This document shows positions 11,101 to 20,571 of a DNA stretch of 64,000 nt, in pieces. The translations under genes and the position numbers were made by a program. The first letter of the stretch is position 1. Every line of letters begins with the position of its first letter. Source of the DNA: an uncultured Algibacter sp. (GTDB lineage Bacteria > Bacteroidota > Bacteroidia > Flavobacteriales > Flavobacteriaceae); contig CANMQH010000010.1 in the NCBI GenBank assembly GCA_947499935.1, positions 62,001 to 126,000 of the forward strand, read 5' to 3'. Below the pieces are notes generated by a model. That model worked only from the letters and a program-made list of their open reading frames with translations. It ran no database searches and was not told the origin of the DNA.

Positions 11101-11315
11101 TTGCTTTAGGATATACAATTCCTAAAACATTAACAGAAAAAATAGGAATGAATAAAATTAGATTTTATGTTCAAGCTCAAAACCCTATTACTATTACAAG
11201 TTATACTGGTTTTGATCCAGAGGTAGGAAACGATGGCTTTAATACCAGAGGTATTGATCAAGGTACATTTCCTATTTCTGCTCAATATAAAGCAGGTTTA
11301 CAACTTCAATTTTAA
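8112..11315 (+). CDS. SusC/RagA-family TonB-dependent transporter
   Basis: The 1067-residue outer-membrane receptor has a signal peptide (about 1-29). A carboxypeptidase-regulatory-like beta-sandwich follows (about 33-110; GVTILVKGTNTGSVTDFDG), then a TonB-box-like segment EEVVVIGYGTQ and a plug domain (about 120-230). A 22-strand barrel ends at the C-terminal QLQF, with a terminal aromatic residue. Known for the family: energised import of oligosaccharides in complex with a SusD lid. It is followed after 45 bp by the SusD gene and then a third surface lipoprotein, forming the core uptake operon. The substrate is inferred only from the linked hydrolases. Confidence in the family is very high. 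Confidence 0.97.
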   Translation: MKLNLLFQRKIKFLLTLTICCFSCLSFSQAQVKTITGAVTANGIPLPGVTILVKGTNTGSVTDFDGAYEIRANANQVLVYSYLGYSTEEVSVGDKTILNVSMEEDRSTLEEVVVIGYGTQKRKEVTGAVGQVKAQELAKTTTTDVGSALQGQIAGVSVTSSSGQPGAQANILIRGFSSIIGNNGPLYVVDGIPFDSDPQLSISEIETIDVLKDAASTAIYGVRAAGGVIFITTKQGKAGEMSVRVNSEYGVQDITSAVPLMESYQHTFSEMLRFVLRSDGRELGDTTGDIHRNRSNFTNNTQLEDIILKDLAPIQNHSINVSGGVESLRYSFNANYFEQEGVMINSGIKRFNIRSNTTFTKNKWKINTGITFRRDRRIIPDNRVFNEILRYRPYQQPIRLGDTQIFDATEDALDEPSGLGPIQAFGAVARNLNTKEERNATSTIGNIRIDYSLTDKLTLTARAGATFSDTKGVRIVPRLDVFNTNGDLIPPNAGAVSSNRTSHTTFSKLTGEAIVNYKNNFGKHNLVLTGVASVEKTTSEYFDAQKEQQAFADVQVLDGFISNDLVRSDGRDRVLKTQSLVGRAQYNYDGKYLFSASIRYDGSSQFSENNRFQSFSQFSAGWNVSDEKFWEPVKSTISSFKLRASYGQGGNDRIPPFTNQNVVSLGQNFAFGSSTANSNLNSGSEVVGVGTTQQRFANPDVKWETSIGRNFGYDLGFFKEKLTFSSDFYINEKRDLLFGVINPRSTGVGQNRRNLTTIFNLGDMKNTGVEYTLNFRHKGKKGFKWNASLTYAQNTNVVTRTSPSNPIVFLANSFLSSRPPGASRELVSVITEGREAAAFFLRETDGVINNQEELDEYRSRVDDPDAALGELKYVDQLTIDTDGDGIADAGDGVINQDDRVYKGSGTEKFNMGFNFNTSYKNFDFSMNWYASYGAEVLNGSKAYAYQSGTHRDIYYAWSVVNTESQIPTFNGDTTSPSYRGASDFFLEDGSYIRLRNIALGYTIPKTLTEKIGMNKIRFYVQAQNPITITSYTGFDPEVGNDGFNTRGIDQGTFPISAQYKAGLQLQF

Positions 11316-11360
11316 AAGATGGTAATAAAAATTAAAAATAATTATAAAAATATTTTAAAT

Positions 11361-13277
11361 ATGAAGGCTAAATTTATATATAAAATAATACCAGTTGTTT
11401 TATTAACATTGGTATTCCAATCTTGTGAAAAAGATTTTTTAGAAGAAACTAACCCTAATGAGTTAACATTAGGTAGTTTTTGGACAAATAATACAGATTT
11501 AAATTCGGGTCTAATTTCTGCTTACAGTGCGCTTAAAAATAATGCCATATTAGGTATAGAAGATGAAACTGTAAGAACAGATATCGCAGTACCGGGTTTA
11601 TTTAGAGCTAGACAAATAGGAAATTCTATGTTTAATCAAGAATATACTGAGAATACGGCCTATGTTGCAAGTAAATGGAGTGCGTTATACTTAGGTATTT
11701 TTAGAGCAAACCAAGTTATTGTAAACCAAGAGCGTATTGCTGAGACTTACACTACAGAAGAAGCCGAAGAAGAAGGTTTACGTATTCTAGCGCAAGCAAG
11801 AGCTTTAAGAGGCTATTTTTATTTTGTACTAAATAATAGTTATAATGACGGATCTGTGCCACTTTTTGATTTTGTACCAGAAACGTTTGATGATTTTCAG
11901 CAACCATTTTCCACCTCTCAAGCTATAAAAGATTTTTATAGAGCAGATTTAATGTTTGGTATAGAAAACTTACCTGGAAATTATGGCGATTGGCAAAATG
12001 AAGATTTGGGTAATGATAATTTAGGAAGAATTACTGCAGGTGCTTGTGAAGCTTTTCTAGCAAAAAGTTTTATTAATGAAAATAATTTTGACATGGCAGA
12101 ACAACATTTAAAAAATGTTATGGATAATTATGGCTATAGCTTAGTAGACGATGTAGCTAGATGTTTTACAGGGATAGATGAATTTAACTCAGAATCTATT
12201 TTTGAAATTAATTATACTACGGCAGTAAATTTAGAGGCAGATGGAGAAGAAGTTTTATCGCAACGTATTACACACGCTATATATAATGCTAGAATTCAAC
12301 CAAGTTCATTATTAACTTTAAAATATAGAAATGAAAGAGTAGATTCGCTAGATATTGCAAATACAGTACTTAGAGATTCTCTTGATTTGGTTGGTAACAT
12401 AGTAAAAGATGCTGCTGGAAATGATTTAAAAGAAGCATCTCCTGTAGTACGAACCTATAGTATAAGAATGGGGAATAGTATGGGCTTTGTAGACGATCCA
12501 GACTCTCCTATGTATGGCGTAAGAGGAGGTGTTTACGGACGAGTGCCCGGAGTTGCGCCATATGCGAAAAATAGAAATGCCATGTTTAAAAAGTATTTAC
12601 ATTGGAACACTATAGGTGGTGGCGCAGGAGAAGATAGATCTGTTACGTTAAATAATAGGTCAGATATTAATATCATGGTTATTAGATTGGCTGAAATATA
12701 TCTTAACTATGCAGAATGTATGTTAGAAAAAGGAGACTTATCTGAAGCGTTACGTTATATTAATAGAGTAAGAAAACGTTCACATGTAGTGCTTTTAGGT
12801 AAAGCTAATGACCCTGGAGCAGAATTTAATGATGGAGCAACTACTTATCTAGATGATATAGACATGGATGCTTCAAATGGATTAGAAACTGTTAATACAA
12901 CAAACTTAATGGAGCATTTAAGGCTTACAGAAATGCCGTTAGAGCTTTCTTTAGAAGGTGATAGAGCGACAGATTTAAGACGTTGGGGTATTTTTCAAAG
13001 TGTAATACAAGACATGTCTAATATTAAATACGATTATTGGCATTATGGAAGGAATTTAAACGGTAATCACCCTACACGTTTTAGATGTTTTACTACCCTT
13101 TCAGGAGAAAACCCGCCATATGATACTGCTATACAAGGTGTAAGGTCATTTAGTCAGCCTCCCGAAGTTCAAGATAAAGTTGCTGCTGCTAGCAGGTTTG
13201 ATCCAAGCTTACACAATTATTTGCCAATACCAAGAGTAGAGCGTGATTCAAATTTGAATTCAGATACAGTTAAATAA
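11361..13277 (+). CDS. SusD/RagB-family glycan-binding lipoprotein
   Basis: I chose the ATG at 11361 (638 residues) over an in-frame ATG 42 bases upstream. It places a clean lipoprotein signal (VFQSC) at the N-terminus and follows an A-rich leader. The TPR-like SusD fold is supported by KDFLEETNPNELT after the lipobox, the segment ALRGYFYFVLNNSYNDGSVPL, and the C-terminal LSLEGDRATDLRRWG with a final NYLPIPRVERDSN. Known for the family: the surface lid of the SusC transporter, which captures oligosaccharides. The gene is co-oriented with, and tightly spaced from, susC. The partner relationship is firm; the ligand is unknown. Confidence 0.96.
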   Translation: MKAKFIYKIIPVVLLTLVFQSCEKDFLEETNPNELTLGSFWTNNTDLNSGLISAYSALKNNAILGIEDETVRTDIAVPGLFRARQIGNSMFNQEYTENTAYVASKWSALYLGIFRANQVIVNQERIAETYTTEEAEEEGLRILAQARALRGYFYFVLNNSYNDGSVPLFDFVPETFDDFQQPFSTSQAIKDFYRADLMFGIENLPGNYGDWQNEDLGNDNLGRITAGACEAFLAKSFINENNFDMAEQHLKNVMDNYGYSLVDDVARCFTGIDEFNSESIFEINYTTAVNLEADGEEVLSQRITHAIYNARIQPSSLLTLKYRNERVDSLDIANTVLRDSLDLVGNIVKDAAGNDLKEASPVVRTYSIRMGNSMGFVDDPDSPMYGVRGGVYGRVPGVAPYAKNRNAMFKKYLHWNTIGGGAGEDRSVTLNNRSDINIMVIRLAEIYLNYAECMLEKGDLSEALRYINRVRKRSHVVLLGKANDPGAEFNDGATTYLDDIDMDASNGLETVNTTNLMEHLRLTEMPLELSLEGDRATDLRRWGIFQSVIQDMSNIKYDYWHYGRNLNGNHPTRFRCFTTLSGENPPYDTAIQGVRSFSQPPEVQDKVAAASRFDPSLHNYLPIPRVERDSNLNSDTVK

Positions 13278-13296
13278 AAAGCTAAATTATATTACA

Positions 13297-15291
13297 ATGA
13301 AAAACCTAAAAAATATATTTAAAATACTCTTACTACTTTTTGTAGTAAGTAGTTGTGACGATGATGAGTTTGTTCCTCCCAACGAGTTTGTAGTTGGGGC
13401 ATTTACATCAAGTTTTGGTAACGAGGCTATAAGAGAGACTTCCATAAATGAGTTTGCTGCCTTTTTAGATTTATCTGCAGGAGCAACATATCATGAATGG
13501 AGAATTCCTGAAGGTGCTTTTTTCTTAAAAGGGCCTATACCTAGTAATCAGAGAACTTTTGAACGTTTTATTATAAATCCAGGAGATTCTATAACGACAG
13601 AAAGGTCTGCATTGGTGTTATTTCCTGAAGCTAACTCAGAGACTAAGGTTGTGATATATAATGAATTTGATGAGCCTACACAATTTATCTTACCAGCGGA
13701 TTTTGTGCCAGGCACTGGCCCTGGAACAGGAGTGATAATGGATACTGTAAGAACACAATTGGTAGGAGATAAACATGTTTTTACGTATGAAATTCTTATT
13801 GATGTTTATGCTGATGTTATGGCAGATTTAGCTATAAGGGATATAGATGGTAACAATATAGATTTTAGGAATTTATCAGAAATTGATATAAAATTTGGTG
13901 ATAAATTAATTTTTGAAGATTTAAGTGGAACAACCAATAATGCTAGACCTACAACTACAAATTGGAGAATACATACTATAGAAGAGAATAGAGATGACGA
14001 AGAAGATATTTTTAATATCATTTCTGAAGAAGAAGCTGTTAGCAGAATCGATACGATTACCTTTAACAGGCGTATAGGAAGATTTAGAAGTGAATTAACA
14101 GCTTCAAGACCAAGAACGGAAAACCTTAGGGGAAGTATGAATAGGCTTAGAATACCTCTTGTATTTAATGTAACATCATTAGATAGTCCTTATACACAAG
14201 AAGGAACTGTAGAAGAAACACTAAATGGGGCCATAGAAATTCCATTAAGTGCAACAGTTACTGATTTAACTAATAATCCGGCAAGTGCTTTTACAGTTAA
14301 TGTCAATGGCAGTTTAGTTGAAGTTATTTCAGTCGAAAAGAGTGATACAAACGGTAATGTTCTTATTCTAACGCCTGATGGTGTCTTTGCGGATACAGAT
14401 ATGGTAACCGTATCTTACGATGGAAGCGCTGATATACAATCCATAGATGAAAGACCATTAGCTGCTTTTACAGGTGTTCCTGTTGTTAATTTTATAATAA
14501 TTCCAGCAGTGCAAACAGGTGCCATTGTAGAGCTAATGGACCAAACTATACAAGTGCCTTTTGATGTAGCTTTTGATCCAGCGACTTTTACAGGAGATCC
14601 TACTCAAGGTTTTGAAGTATTAGTTAACGGTATACCCTTTCCATTACAAACAGTTACTATAGATCCTGTTAGTATGAGTACTTTAAATATTATTTTAAAT
14701 GATCCTATTTTTAGACCAGACGTTATCACGGTTTCTCATGATGGTTCGGGAGATATTAGAATTGTTAGTGGAGGTGCCATTGGTGCATTTACAGGAGTAC
14801 CTGTTGAGATGCATGATGTTAGTTTATTAACTGATGGAGGTTTTGAAGGCGAAATAGATGGTGTGACTTGGACATCTTCAGCACTTGCAGGAGGTTCAGT
14901 TGAATTTACTACTGAACAAGCATTTTCAGGTTCTAAAAGTGCTAAAATGGTAAATAATAGACCGCGTTTAGAAAGTAGAAACGAGTTGATAGATTTAGAT
15001 GCAGGAACGTATACGATTTCTTACCAACGTTTTGTGCCAACCACTGTAGATTTATCTGCACTACCTGCCACGGTAGGGGATAAATTTAATGTAGGACCAA
15101 GTAATTTTACTATCAGATGGGATGCTTCAGGACCTATTACACAAGGTGTTTGGGAAGCCGTAGAAGGTGAAATCACTTTAGGTGCACCAGCAGCTGGCGC
15201 CTTTATTAGAATCCAGCCAGTACCAACTACAGGAGATTTAACGGTTTTCCTTGATGATTTTAAAATTCAATTAAAAGAAGAAAGACCTTAA
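13297..15291 (+). CDS. SusE/F-position surface lipoprotein, probable glycan-binding
   Basis: The 664-residue protein has a lipoprotein signal (VVSSC, Cys20). It begins 19 bp after susD and ends just before a strong terminator, so it completes the SusC/SusD operon. Two internal Ig-like repeats with alike sequence are visible (about 310-410 and 415-510; VTVSYDGSADIQ versus ITVSHDGSGDIR, each followed by AFTGVPV). The C-terminal about 150 residues (DGGFEG...GSKSAKM) look like a CBM4/9-type jelly-roll module. Position, lipidation and the CBM-like tail suggest a surface glycan-binding protein. I see no catalytic motif. The family name is uncertain and binding specificity is unknown. Confidence 0.8.
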   Translation: MKNLKNIFKILLLLFVVSSCDDDEFVPPNEFVVGAFTSSFGNEAIRETSINEFAAFLDLSAGATYHEWRIPEGAFFLKGPIPSNQRTFERFIINPGDSITTERSALVLFPEANSETKVVIYNEFDEPTQFILPADFVPGTGPGTGVIMDTVRTQLVGDKHVFTYEILIDVYADVMADLAIRDIDGNNIDFRNLSEIDIKFGDKLIFEDLSGTTNNARPTTTNWRIHTIEENRDDEEDIFNIISEEEAVSRIDTITFNRRIGRFRSELTASRPRTENLRGSMNRLRIPLVFNVTSLDSPYTQEGTVEETLNGAIEIPLSATVTDLTNNPASAFTVNVNGSLVEVISVEKSDTNGNVLILTPDGVFADTDMVTVSYDGSADIQSIDERPLAAFTGVPVVNFIIIPAVQTGAIVELMDQTIQVPFDVAFDPATFTGDPTQGFEVLVNGIPFPLQTVTIDPVSMSTLNIILNDPIFRPDVITVSHDGSGDIRIVSGGAIGAFTGVPVEMHDVSLLTDGGFEGEIDGVTWTSSALAGGSVEFTTEQAFSGSKSAKMVNNRPRLESRNELIDLDAGTYTISYQRFVPTTVDLSALPATVGDKFNVGPSNFTIRWDASGPITQGVWEAVEGEITLGAPAAGAFIRIQPVPTTGDLTVFLDDFKIQLKEERP

Positions 15292-15320
15292 TATTAGGAC
15301 TCAGTTTTAAAACATATTTA

Positions 15321-15354
15321 AAAGCACCCAATTATGTAGTTGGGTGCTTTTTTT
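15321..15354 (+). terminator. Rho-independent terminator of the susCD operon
   Basis: An 11-bp perfect stem (AAAGCACCCAA / TTGGGTGCTTT) with an 8-base loop is followed by a T run. It lies 30 bp after the stop of the SusE-position gene. Confidence 0.9.
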
Positions 15355-15412
15355 GTTTTTGTAGAATATACAGTCATGGTTAAAAAATATAAATAACGTG
15401 AGTTTTATGTAA

Positions 15413-15572
15413 TATTATTTCCGCATTGAAATAACCGTAATAAAACGCCCTTTTTTACTTTCTACTTCAACATAAAAACAAATCGTAACTAAGGCTATAC
15501 TTTATTTTTCTATTTCGTATAAAGAAAAAAATCATCATTTTATTTTACAGTAATTTCAATACAGAAATGGTA
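15413..15572 (-). mobile_element. 160-bp MITE-like element, copy 1 (diverged)
   Basis: This copy is nearly the reverse complement of the 160-bp element at 54648-54807. The interior matches over its whole length with scattered differences. Long identical stretches include CTTTATTTTTCTATTTCG and the AAAAAAATCATCATTTT segment. The ends are imperfect inverted repeats: the right end, TTTCAATACAGAAATGGTA, differs from the other copy at two positions, and the left end at about four. There is no coding capacity. It is called a non-autonomous transposable element because of equal length, terminal inverted repeats and inverted dispersal. The family is unknown. Confidence 0.75.
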
Positions 15573-15888
15573 TAACCTTTATCTTGTTTTAAGTCAAGCT
15601 CACATTGAATAGTATTAAAGAATTGTATCTATCGTTATATTTAATGCTATTTGCATCATTATATGATTGTAATTGTTAGATGTCCAATTACTATTGAAAC
15701 CAGTTTAGTATGGTATTATAATCATTTTTAAAAGTCAGTTAATAACTTTGTAAAACAAGTATGTACCTTAGAATTACTGCTAATCAAGGATGAATTAGAA
15801 AGAGATGATTTAGAATATCAAATAGTAAAAAAGTTAAGTATGCGTATGATACTTTATTTGAAAAGCTTGGCAGTTGATTGTTAAAAAG
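15573..15888. other. Non-coding spacer with possible gene relic
   Basis: No intact gene is visible. A short plus-strand open stretch near 15745-15880 reads as charged, helix-like peptide (for example LLIKDELERDDLEYQI) without a convincing start or homologue. It may be a decayed gene fragment beside the MITE-like element. Confidence 0.25.
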
Positions 15889-15922
15889 AATAAAGGTGTA
15901 TTTTTTAGAATACACCCTTATT
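15889..15922 (-). terminator. Probable terminator of the GH29/GH2 minus-strand operon
   Basis: A hairpin GGTGTA...TACACC with flanking A/T pairing lies about 45 bp beyond the stop of the second GH29 gene. On the minus strand it is followed by TTTATTCTTTTTA. Confidence 0.6.
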
Positions 15923-15966
15923 ACAACGAACTAAAAATAAAAAAACTAACTACTATTGTTTATACT

Positions 15967-17496
15967 TTACAATGTTAATTCAAGTACATATGCGTATTCT
16001 CCAGGTTTGTTTTTTGGCATTTCTACCAATAAACCAACATCGTTTTGAGACCATTTAATATCTGCGTCACTTCCTAGCATTTTAAGATGACTTACGTTAT
16101 CATCATGCGTAATAGATTTTATGAGTACACTACCGCTTTCTGGCCATGCCATAAGTATAGCATATAGTTTATTTCCGTTTTGTGTAAAGCGAATATCTTG
16201 ACCTGTAAATGGTTTGTTTTTTCTTTCTGAGTGATGTCCCTTTTTTACTTTAGTAGGGCCTTCTCCAAAAACTCTCCAATACTTAGTGTTATAAATGGCA
16301 TCTCCATTAACTGTAAGCCAATCTCCAATTTGTAATAATATTTTTTGTTGTTCATCTGGAATGGTACCATCAGATTTTGGTCCTACATTTAATAATAGAT
16401 TTCCGTTTTTTGAAACAATGTCTACCAAATTATCAATAATTTGATTTGTAGTTTTAGATTTCCAATTAGTAACATGGCTCCAAGAGTTTTTACCTATAGA
16501 CGTATCGGTTTGCCAAGGTAATTTTCTAATCCCTGGTAATTTACCTCTTTCTAAATCGTAGATAACAGTGCCTTCAGGAAATGCTTCATGACTAAAATTT
16601 TTATCATTAATAACCACTTCTTTATTCCATTCAATACCTTTATTATAATAATAGGATGCAATTTTTGGTCTCACATCTGCAAAATCAGGGGTATCTACAT
16701 AAAAATCGAACCAAAGAATATCAGGTTGATAGTTATCAATTAAATCTATAGTGCGCTCTAACCAACGTTTTTTGAATTTTTCGGAAACAGGTTCTCTCAA
16801 ATCTTTTCCTTTGGAAGAATATAAATCACTGTATTCAGGATTAGTGGTGTCAAAATGGTCTTTTTTATTGTAAAAAGACCAATTGAAAGCGAAATGAGAT
16901 GAAGCTCCCATAATTAGACCTTGAGCTCTACCAGCTTTAAATAACTCTCCAAGAACATCACGTTTTGGTCCCATATCAAAAGCATTCCAGCGCGTCGTAT
17001 TAGATTTGTACATAGCAAAACCATCATGATGATCTGCAACGGGGACTACATACTTTGCTCCAGATTTTTTAAATAAATCAATCCAAGCTTCAGCATTAAA
17101 TTTTTCGCCTTTAAACATTGGAATAAAGTCTTTGTAGCCAAACTCTTTTTGGTCTCCCCAAGTGTTTTTATGATGTATGTAGGCGCCATTAGGCCCTTTC
17201 TTTTTTAAATCGAGTCCAGCAGAAAACGTAGCAGTATCCATGTACATTTGTCTTGGATACCATTCTGACCCATAAGCTGGTACAGAATAAGCGCCCCAAT
17301 GAATGAAAATGCCAAATTTTTGGTTATTAAACCACTCAGGGTCTTTGTAGTGTTTTTTTATAGATTCCCAGTTAGGTTTAAACACGAGTTCTTTATTTTT
17401 AGAACCTAAATCTTGGTCTTGCTCATCTTTAGATTTGCATGAAATGATTAGCAATAAAGTAAGGGTTAATAAAAGAACCTGAGTTTTTGAAAACAT
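15967..17496 (-). CDS. GH29 alpha-L-fucosidase lipoprotein
   Basis: The 509-residue protein has a lipoprotein signal (LIISC, Cys20). The catalytic domain has FGIFIHWG (61-68), the motif DHHDGFAMY (155-163) and the predicted nucleophile Asp264 in ILWFDFY. A C-terminal beta-sandwich follows (about 400-505). It is a paralogue of the fucosidase at 1795-3357 but is lipid-anchored and clearly diverged, which suggests a different linkage or chain position. It lies 101 bp downstream of a GH2 gene on the same strand, so the two probably form one transcript. Linkage specificity cannot be read from the sequence. Confidence 0.95.
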   Translation of the reverse strand: MFSKTQVLLLTLTLLLIISCKSKDEQDQDLGSKNKELVFKPNWESIKKHYKDPEWFNNQKFGIFIHWGAYSVPAYGSEWYPRQMYMDTATFSAGLDLKKKGPNGAYIHHKNTWGDQKEFGYKDFIPMFKGEKFNAEAWIDLFKKSGAKYVVPVADHHDGFAMYKSNTTRWNAFDMGPKRDVLGELFKAGRAQGLIMGASSHFAFNWSFYNKKDHFDTTNPEYSDLYSSKGKDLREPVSEKFKKRWLERTIDLIDNYQPDILWFDFYVDTPDFADVRPKIASYYYNKGIEWNKEVVINDKNFSHEAFPEGTVIYDLERGKLPGIRKLPWQTDTSIGKNSWSHVTNWKSKTTNQIIDNLVDIVSKNGNLLLNVGPKSDGTIPDEQQKILLQIGDWLTVNGDAIYNTKYWRVFGEGPTKVKKGHHSERKNKPFTGQDIRFTQNGNKLYAILMAWPESGSVLIKSITHDDNVSHLKMLGSDADIKWSQNDVGLLVEMPKNKPGEYAYVLELTL

Positions 17497-17597
17497 ATAA
17501 TTAAGTTGAATAATTTATTTACGCAAATTTCGAGTTTTAACGACTGTTTTCTTGTGTTATATGTTTTCATTCAGGTTACAAATGATTTATTTTAATA

Positions 17598-20504
17598 TTA
17601 TGGTGTAGGTTTAAACCATTCACTTAAAACAAAACTATTCAGCCAAACCCCTTTTTTATTTAAACTTTTAAAATTGATAGTGATAGGATTAATGCCATCA
17701 GATGTTAAATGAAGCGTAGCAGAGCCAAAATTTTTAGTTTGCATGTCTTTACCATGTGTAACTTTTACGTTATTGATTGTTTTACTTCCATTGGAGTCAT
17801 GTGTTTCTATTGCAATTTCTCGTGATGCAGGGATTTTATAAATCTTATATTTTGCCATTTTTTCTCTGTTGGGATCCATGCTGTCCGTATTGGTTCTTGG
17901 GGCGTGGTGTACTGTAGTAAGTTTATAATGCCCCTTTTTTAAACCATTTAATTCTAATACTAAACCATTGGTCGAGGTGCTAAGAACCCCATCACCATGA
18001 GCAAATCCATATTTTCCAATAACATTTATTTCTCCTAGCCATCTTGTATTGGTTTCTTGGTCAGAACTTTTGAGAGTTGCCGAAAAACTTCCAAAGGCTT
18101 GAAATTGTTTTGTAGCATTTTTATGGTCTTTTCCATGCCATGGTATCCAGTCAAATTGTACCAGTTGGTTATCAGCTCCAACATCCACTTTAATGCTTTC
18201 AAAGTCATAAATGGGTTCATATGTAGCACAATCATTATTAGAAGGTGTTGTATAAACAGTTGCTGTGCCCGACTTAAGTCCTTTACATGATGCTGTAAGG
18301 GTTATTTTACCTGGTTTTGTGCTTGCTTTAATAAGGGTAGGCGCAACACCATATTCTGTAGGGAATGGATTCGCATCTATTTCTTTTCCATCTCCAATGA
18401 TATTAGCGTTTCCTTTAATATGAAAGGTTATATTTTTTTTAGCATCTTGAATAATCGTACCATTTTTATCAACTATTTTGGCGTATGCTACCAAAATATC
18501 AGAACCATCAGCAATAAAATTTCTTCCTTCGGTATCAAATTCTAATAGTATCTTATAAGGGGTTTCTGGTGTTTTTTTAGTGTCAGTAGAAACAATTTGC
18601 TCATTTGAAAGGCTATTAGCAGTTAGAGTTCCTTTTTTATAGTTTGCTATTGAAAATATAAAAGGAGCATGCTTCAAGTTTTCATAACCTTCTTTTTTAG
18701 AAGGTTTTTCTAATCCTATGCGTTTTCCGTTAAGTAGTAACGCTACTTTTTCAGCATTACTGTAAACAACAACATCTTTTGTATCAGGTTTCCAGTCGGT
18801 TTCAATATGTGTAAAAGGATGCTTCGTTAATTCTGCTTTATACCACATTAAACCTGGTCTTGGATATCTAAATACAGTCATAAAACCGCTGCGACTCCTA
18901 TTTTTTTGGTTTTCACTAGGGTGAAACGTATAGTAGGCATGGGCAGTCCAAGATATTAGGCCTAATTTCATTGGATGGTCTAAATAGTGGTTTACCGCTT
19001 CTGGCCCTCTGCGACCTTCCATAGCTAGCATAGGCTCGTCTCGACTCCAATAATATGGGCCGTATACCATCTGGCCATAAATATCTGTAAGACCAGAAGT
19101 TTGCCAACCTGTCCACCTACTACTTTGGGACACGGTAAACCTAAAAGGGTCTTCTTGTTTTATAATATTGTGTGCTCTTGGTACATAACCTCTATGATTT
19201 ATACCGGCTCCCCACATAAAAACAGAAGGATGATTTCTATGGTTTCGTACCATAGTTCTTGCCGCTTTTTCGTAATTGCTAAACCAGGCTTTGTTGCCTA
19301 TAGACATCCAAGTTGGAGCTTCTTCATAAACTAAAATGCCAAGCTCATCACACGCTTCTAAAATGGCATTATCATGTGGGTAATGTGCTGTGCGAATCAC
19401 ATTCATGCCTGATTTTTTAATTTGTAGTACATCTTTATAATGAAGCGAATTAGGCATTGCATCTCCAATAAAACCGTAGTGTTGATGACGGTTTGTACCT
19501 ATCAGTTTAATAGGTTTTCCATTGAGTAAAACGCCTTTGTCATTTGTGATTTTAATTTTTCTGAAACCCATTTTGCATTCTACTTCATCCACTTGCGTAC
19601 CAGATTCAAAAACAGTAGTATTTACTCTATAGAGATATGGTGTGTCAATAGACCAAAGATGAAAGTTATCTTCAATACTGCCTATTTGATTAAAAACGTT
19701 AGCATCATTAGAGCGTATCCATTTATTTTGAGATAGTTTTAAAACTACAATCCCGTTTTTATCTACCAATCTATTAACTACTGTAATGTTTTTTTTAATA
19801 TCGGAAGTATTTCTAATTTCTGTTTTAATATTAATAGTACCGTTCATGTTAACAGGGTCAACTGTAGGTGTTGTAATATGTTGTCCCGAAGTTTCAGACT
19901 CCCAATTAAAAGTGACATGAGTAGAATTTGTTTCAATCAGATAAACATCTCTGTAAAGTCCACCAAATTTTATATAGTCCATTGGGCCAGGGTCTGGCGG
20001 TACATCATCTCTTTGTCTATTATCAGCCAAAACAGTAACCAAGTTTTTTTCGCCATAATTTACAAATATTGAAATATCAAAATGAAAAGGCGTGTAACCT
20101 CCAACTGCATATTCGCCCACATGTTTCCCGTTTACCCAAATATTGGAAACTTGATGCACGCCTTCAAACTCTAAGAACACTTTTTTAGAAGTATCTTTTG
20201 TTACGCTAATATGTTTTCTATACCAGCCAATATTTCGCATAAATGTGTTTTGGTATTTATCATCTAAATAGCCATTTAAACTCATAGAAGTTAACTCTAA
20301 CGAATGTGGAACGTTTACAGTTTCCCAGTTTGAGTCGTCTAAATCTGTTTTGTAATAAGAAGCATCTGGATTTCCTAAATGGAATTTCCAACCAGAATTA
20401 ATACGTGTTTTAGTTCTGGTTTTAATAATTTTACTAGGTTGTGCGTATACACTAAAAGGTATGATTAGAAGTAAAATAAAGACGTTGGCTAATTTAACTT
20501 TCAT
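17598..20504 (-). CDS. GH2-family protein (beta-galactosidase-like) with an atypical catalytic motif
   Basis: The ATG at 20504 (968 residues) is preferred over one 21 bases upstream because it begins directly at the signal peptide (MKVKLANVF...SVYAQ). GH2 sugar-binding domain (about 30-190), Ig-like domain (195-310) and TIM barrel (315-590) are visible, followed by a DUF4982-like Ig region and a long C-terminal extension with beta-sandwich features. The segment aligned with the acid/base motif W-S-x-G-N-E of GH2 enzymes reads WGAGIN, so the usual Glu is Asn436. The nucleophile-like Glu496 in PMLAMEG is present. It may use another acid/base, act on an activated or anionic substrate, or be inactive. 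It is probably co-transcribed with the downstream fucosidase and divergent from a sulfatase. Confidence 0.88.
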   Translation of the reverse strand: MKVKLANVFILLLIIPFSVYAQPSKIIKTRTKTRINSGWKFHLGNPDASYYKTDLDDSNWETVNVPHSLELTSMSLNGYLDDKYQNTFMRNIGWYRKHISVTKDTSKKVFLEFEGVHQVSNIWVNGKHVGEYAVGGYTPFHFDISIFVNYGEKNLVTVLADNRQRDDVPPDPGPMDYIKFGGLYRDVYLIETNSTHVTFNWESETSGQHITTPTVDPVNMNGTINIKTEIRNTSDIKKNITVVNRLVDKNGIVVLKLSQNKWIRSNDANVFNQIGSIEDNFHLWSIDTPYLYRVNTTVFESGTQVDEVECKMGFRKIKITNDKGVLLNGKPIKLIGTNRHQHYGFIGDAMPNSLHYKDVLQIKKSGMNVIRTAHYPHDNAILEACDELGILVYEEAPTWMSIGNKAWFSNYEKAARTMVRNHRNHPSVFMWGAGINHRGYVPRAHNIIKQEDPFRFTVSQSSRWTGWQTSGLTDIYGQMVYGPYYWSRDEPMLAMEGRRGPEAVNHYLDHPMKLGLISWTAHAYYTFHPSENQKNRSRSGFMTVFRYPRPGLMWYKAELTKHPFTHIETDWKPDTKDVVVYSNAEKVALLLNGKRIGLEKPSKKEGYENLKHAPFIFSIANYKKGTLTANSLSNEQIVSTDTKKTPETPYKILLEFDTEGRNFIADGSDILVAYAKIVDKNGTIIQDAKKNITFHIKGNANIIGDGKEIDANPFPTEYGVAPTLIKASTKPGKITLTASCKGLKSGTATVYTTPSNNDCATYEPIYDFESIKVDVGADNQLVQFDWIPWHGKDHKNATKQFQAFGSFSATLKSSDQETNTRWLGEINVIGKYGFAHGDGVLSTSTNGLVLELNGLKKGHYKLTTVHHAPRTNTDSMDPNREKMAKYKIYKIPASREIAIETHDSNGSKTINNVKVTHGKDMQTKNFGSATLHLTSDGINPITINFKSLNKKGVWLNSFVLSEWFKPTP

Positions 20505-20571
20505 AAGTTTTAAATTCTGAAGCAAATATCTTTTTTATGTAATAAAACCAAGATGTCTGATGAAGTAATTT

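Noticed and set aside
15573..15960. LytTR-type site near 15790 (GGATGAATT)
   Set aside because: There is only a single weak half-match with no partner 21 bp away, and it is not upstream of a gene start.
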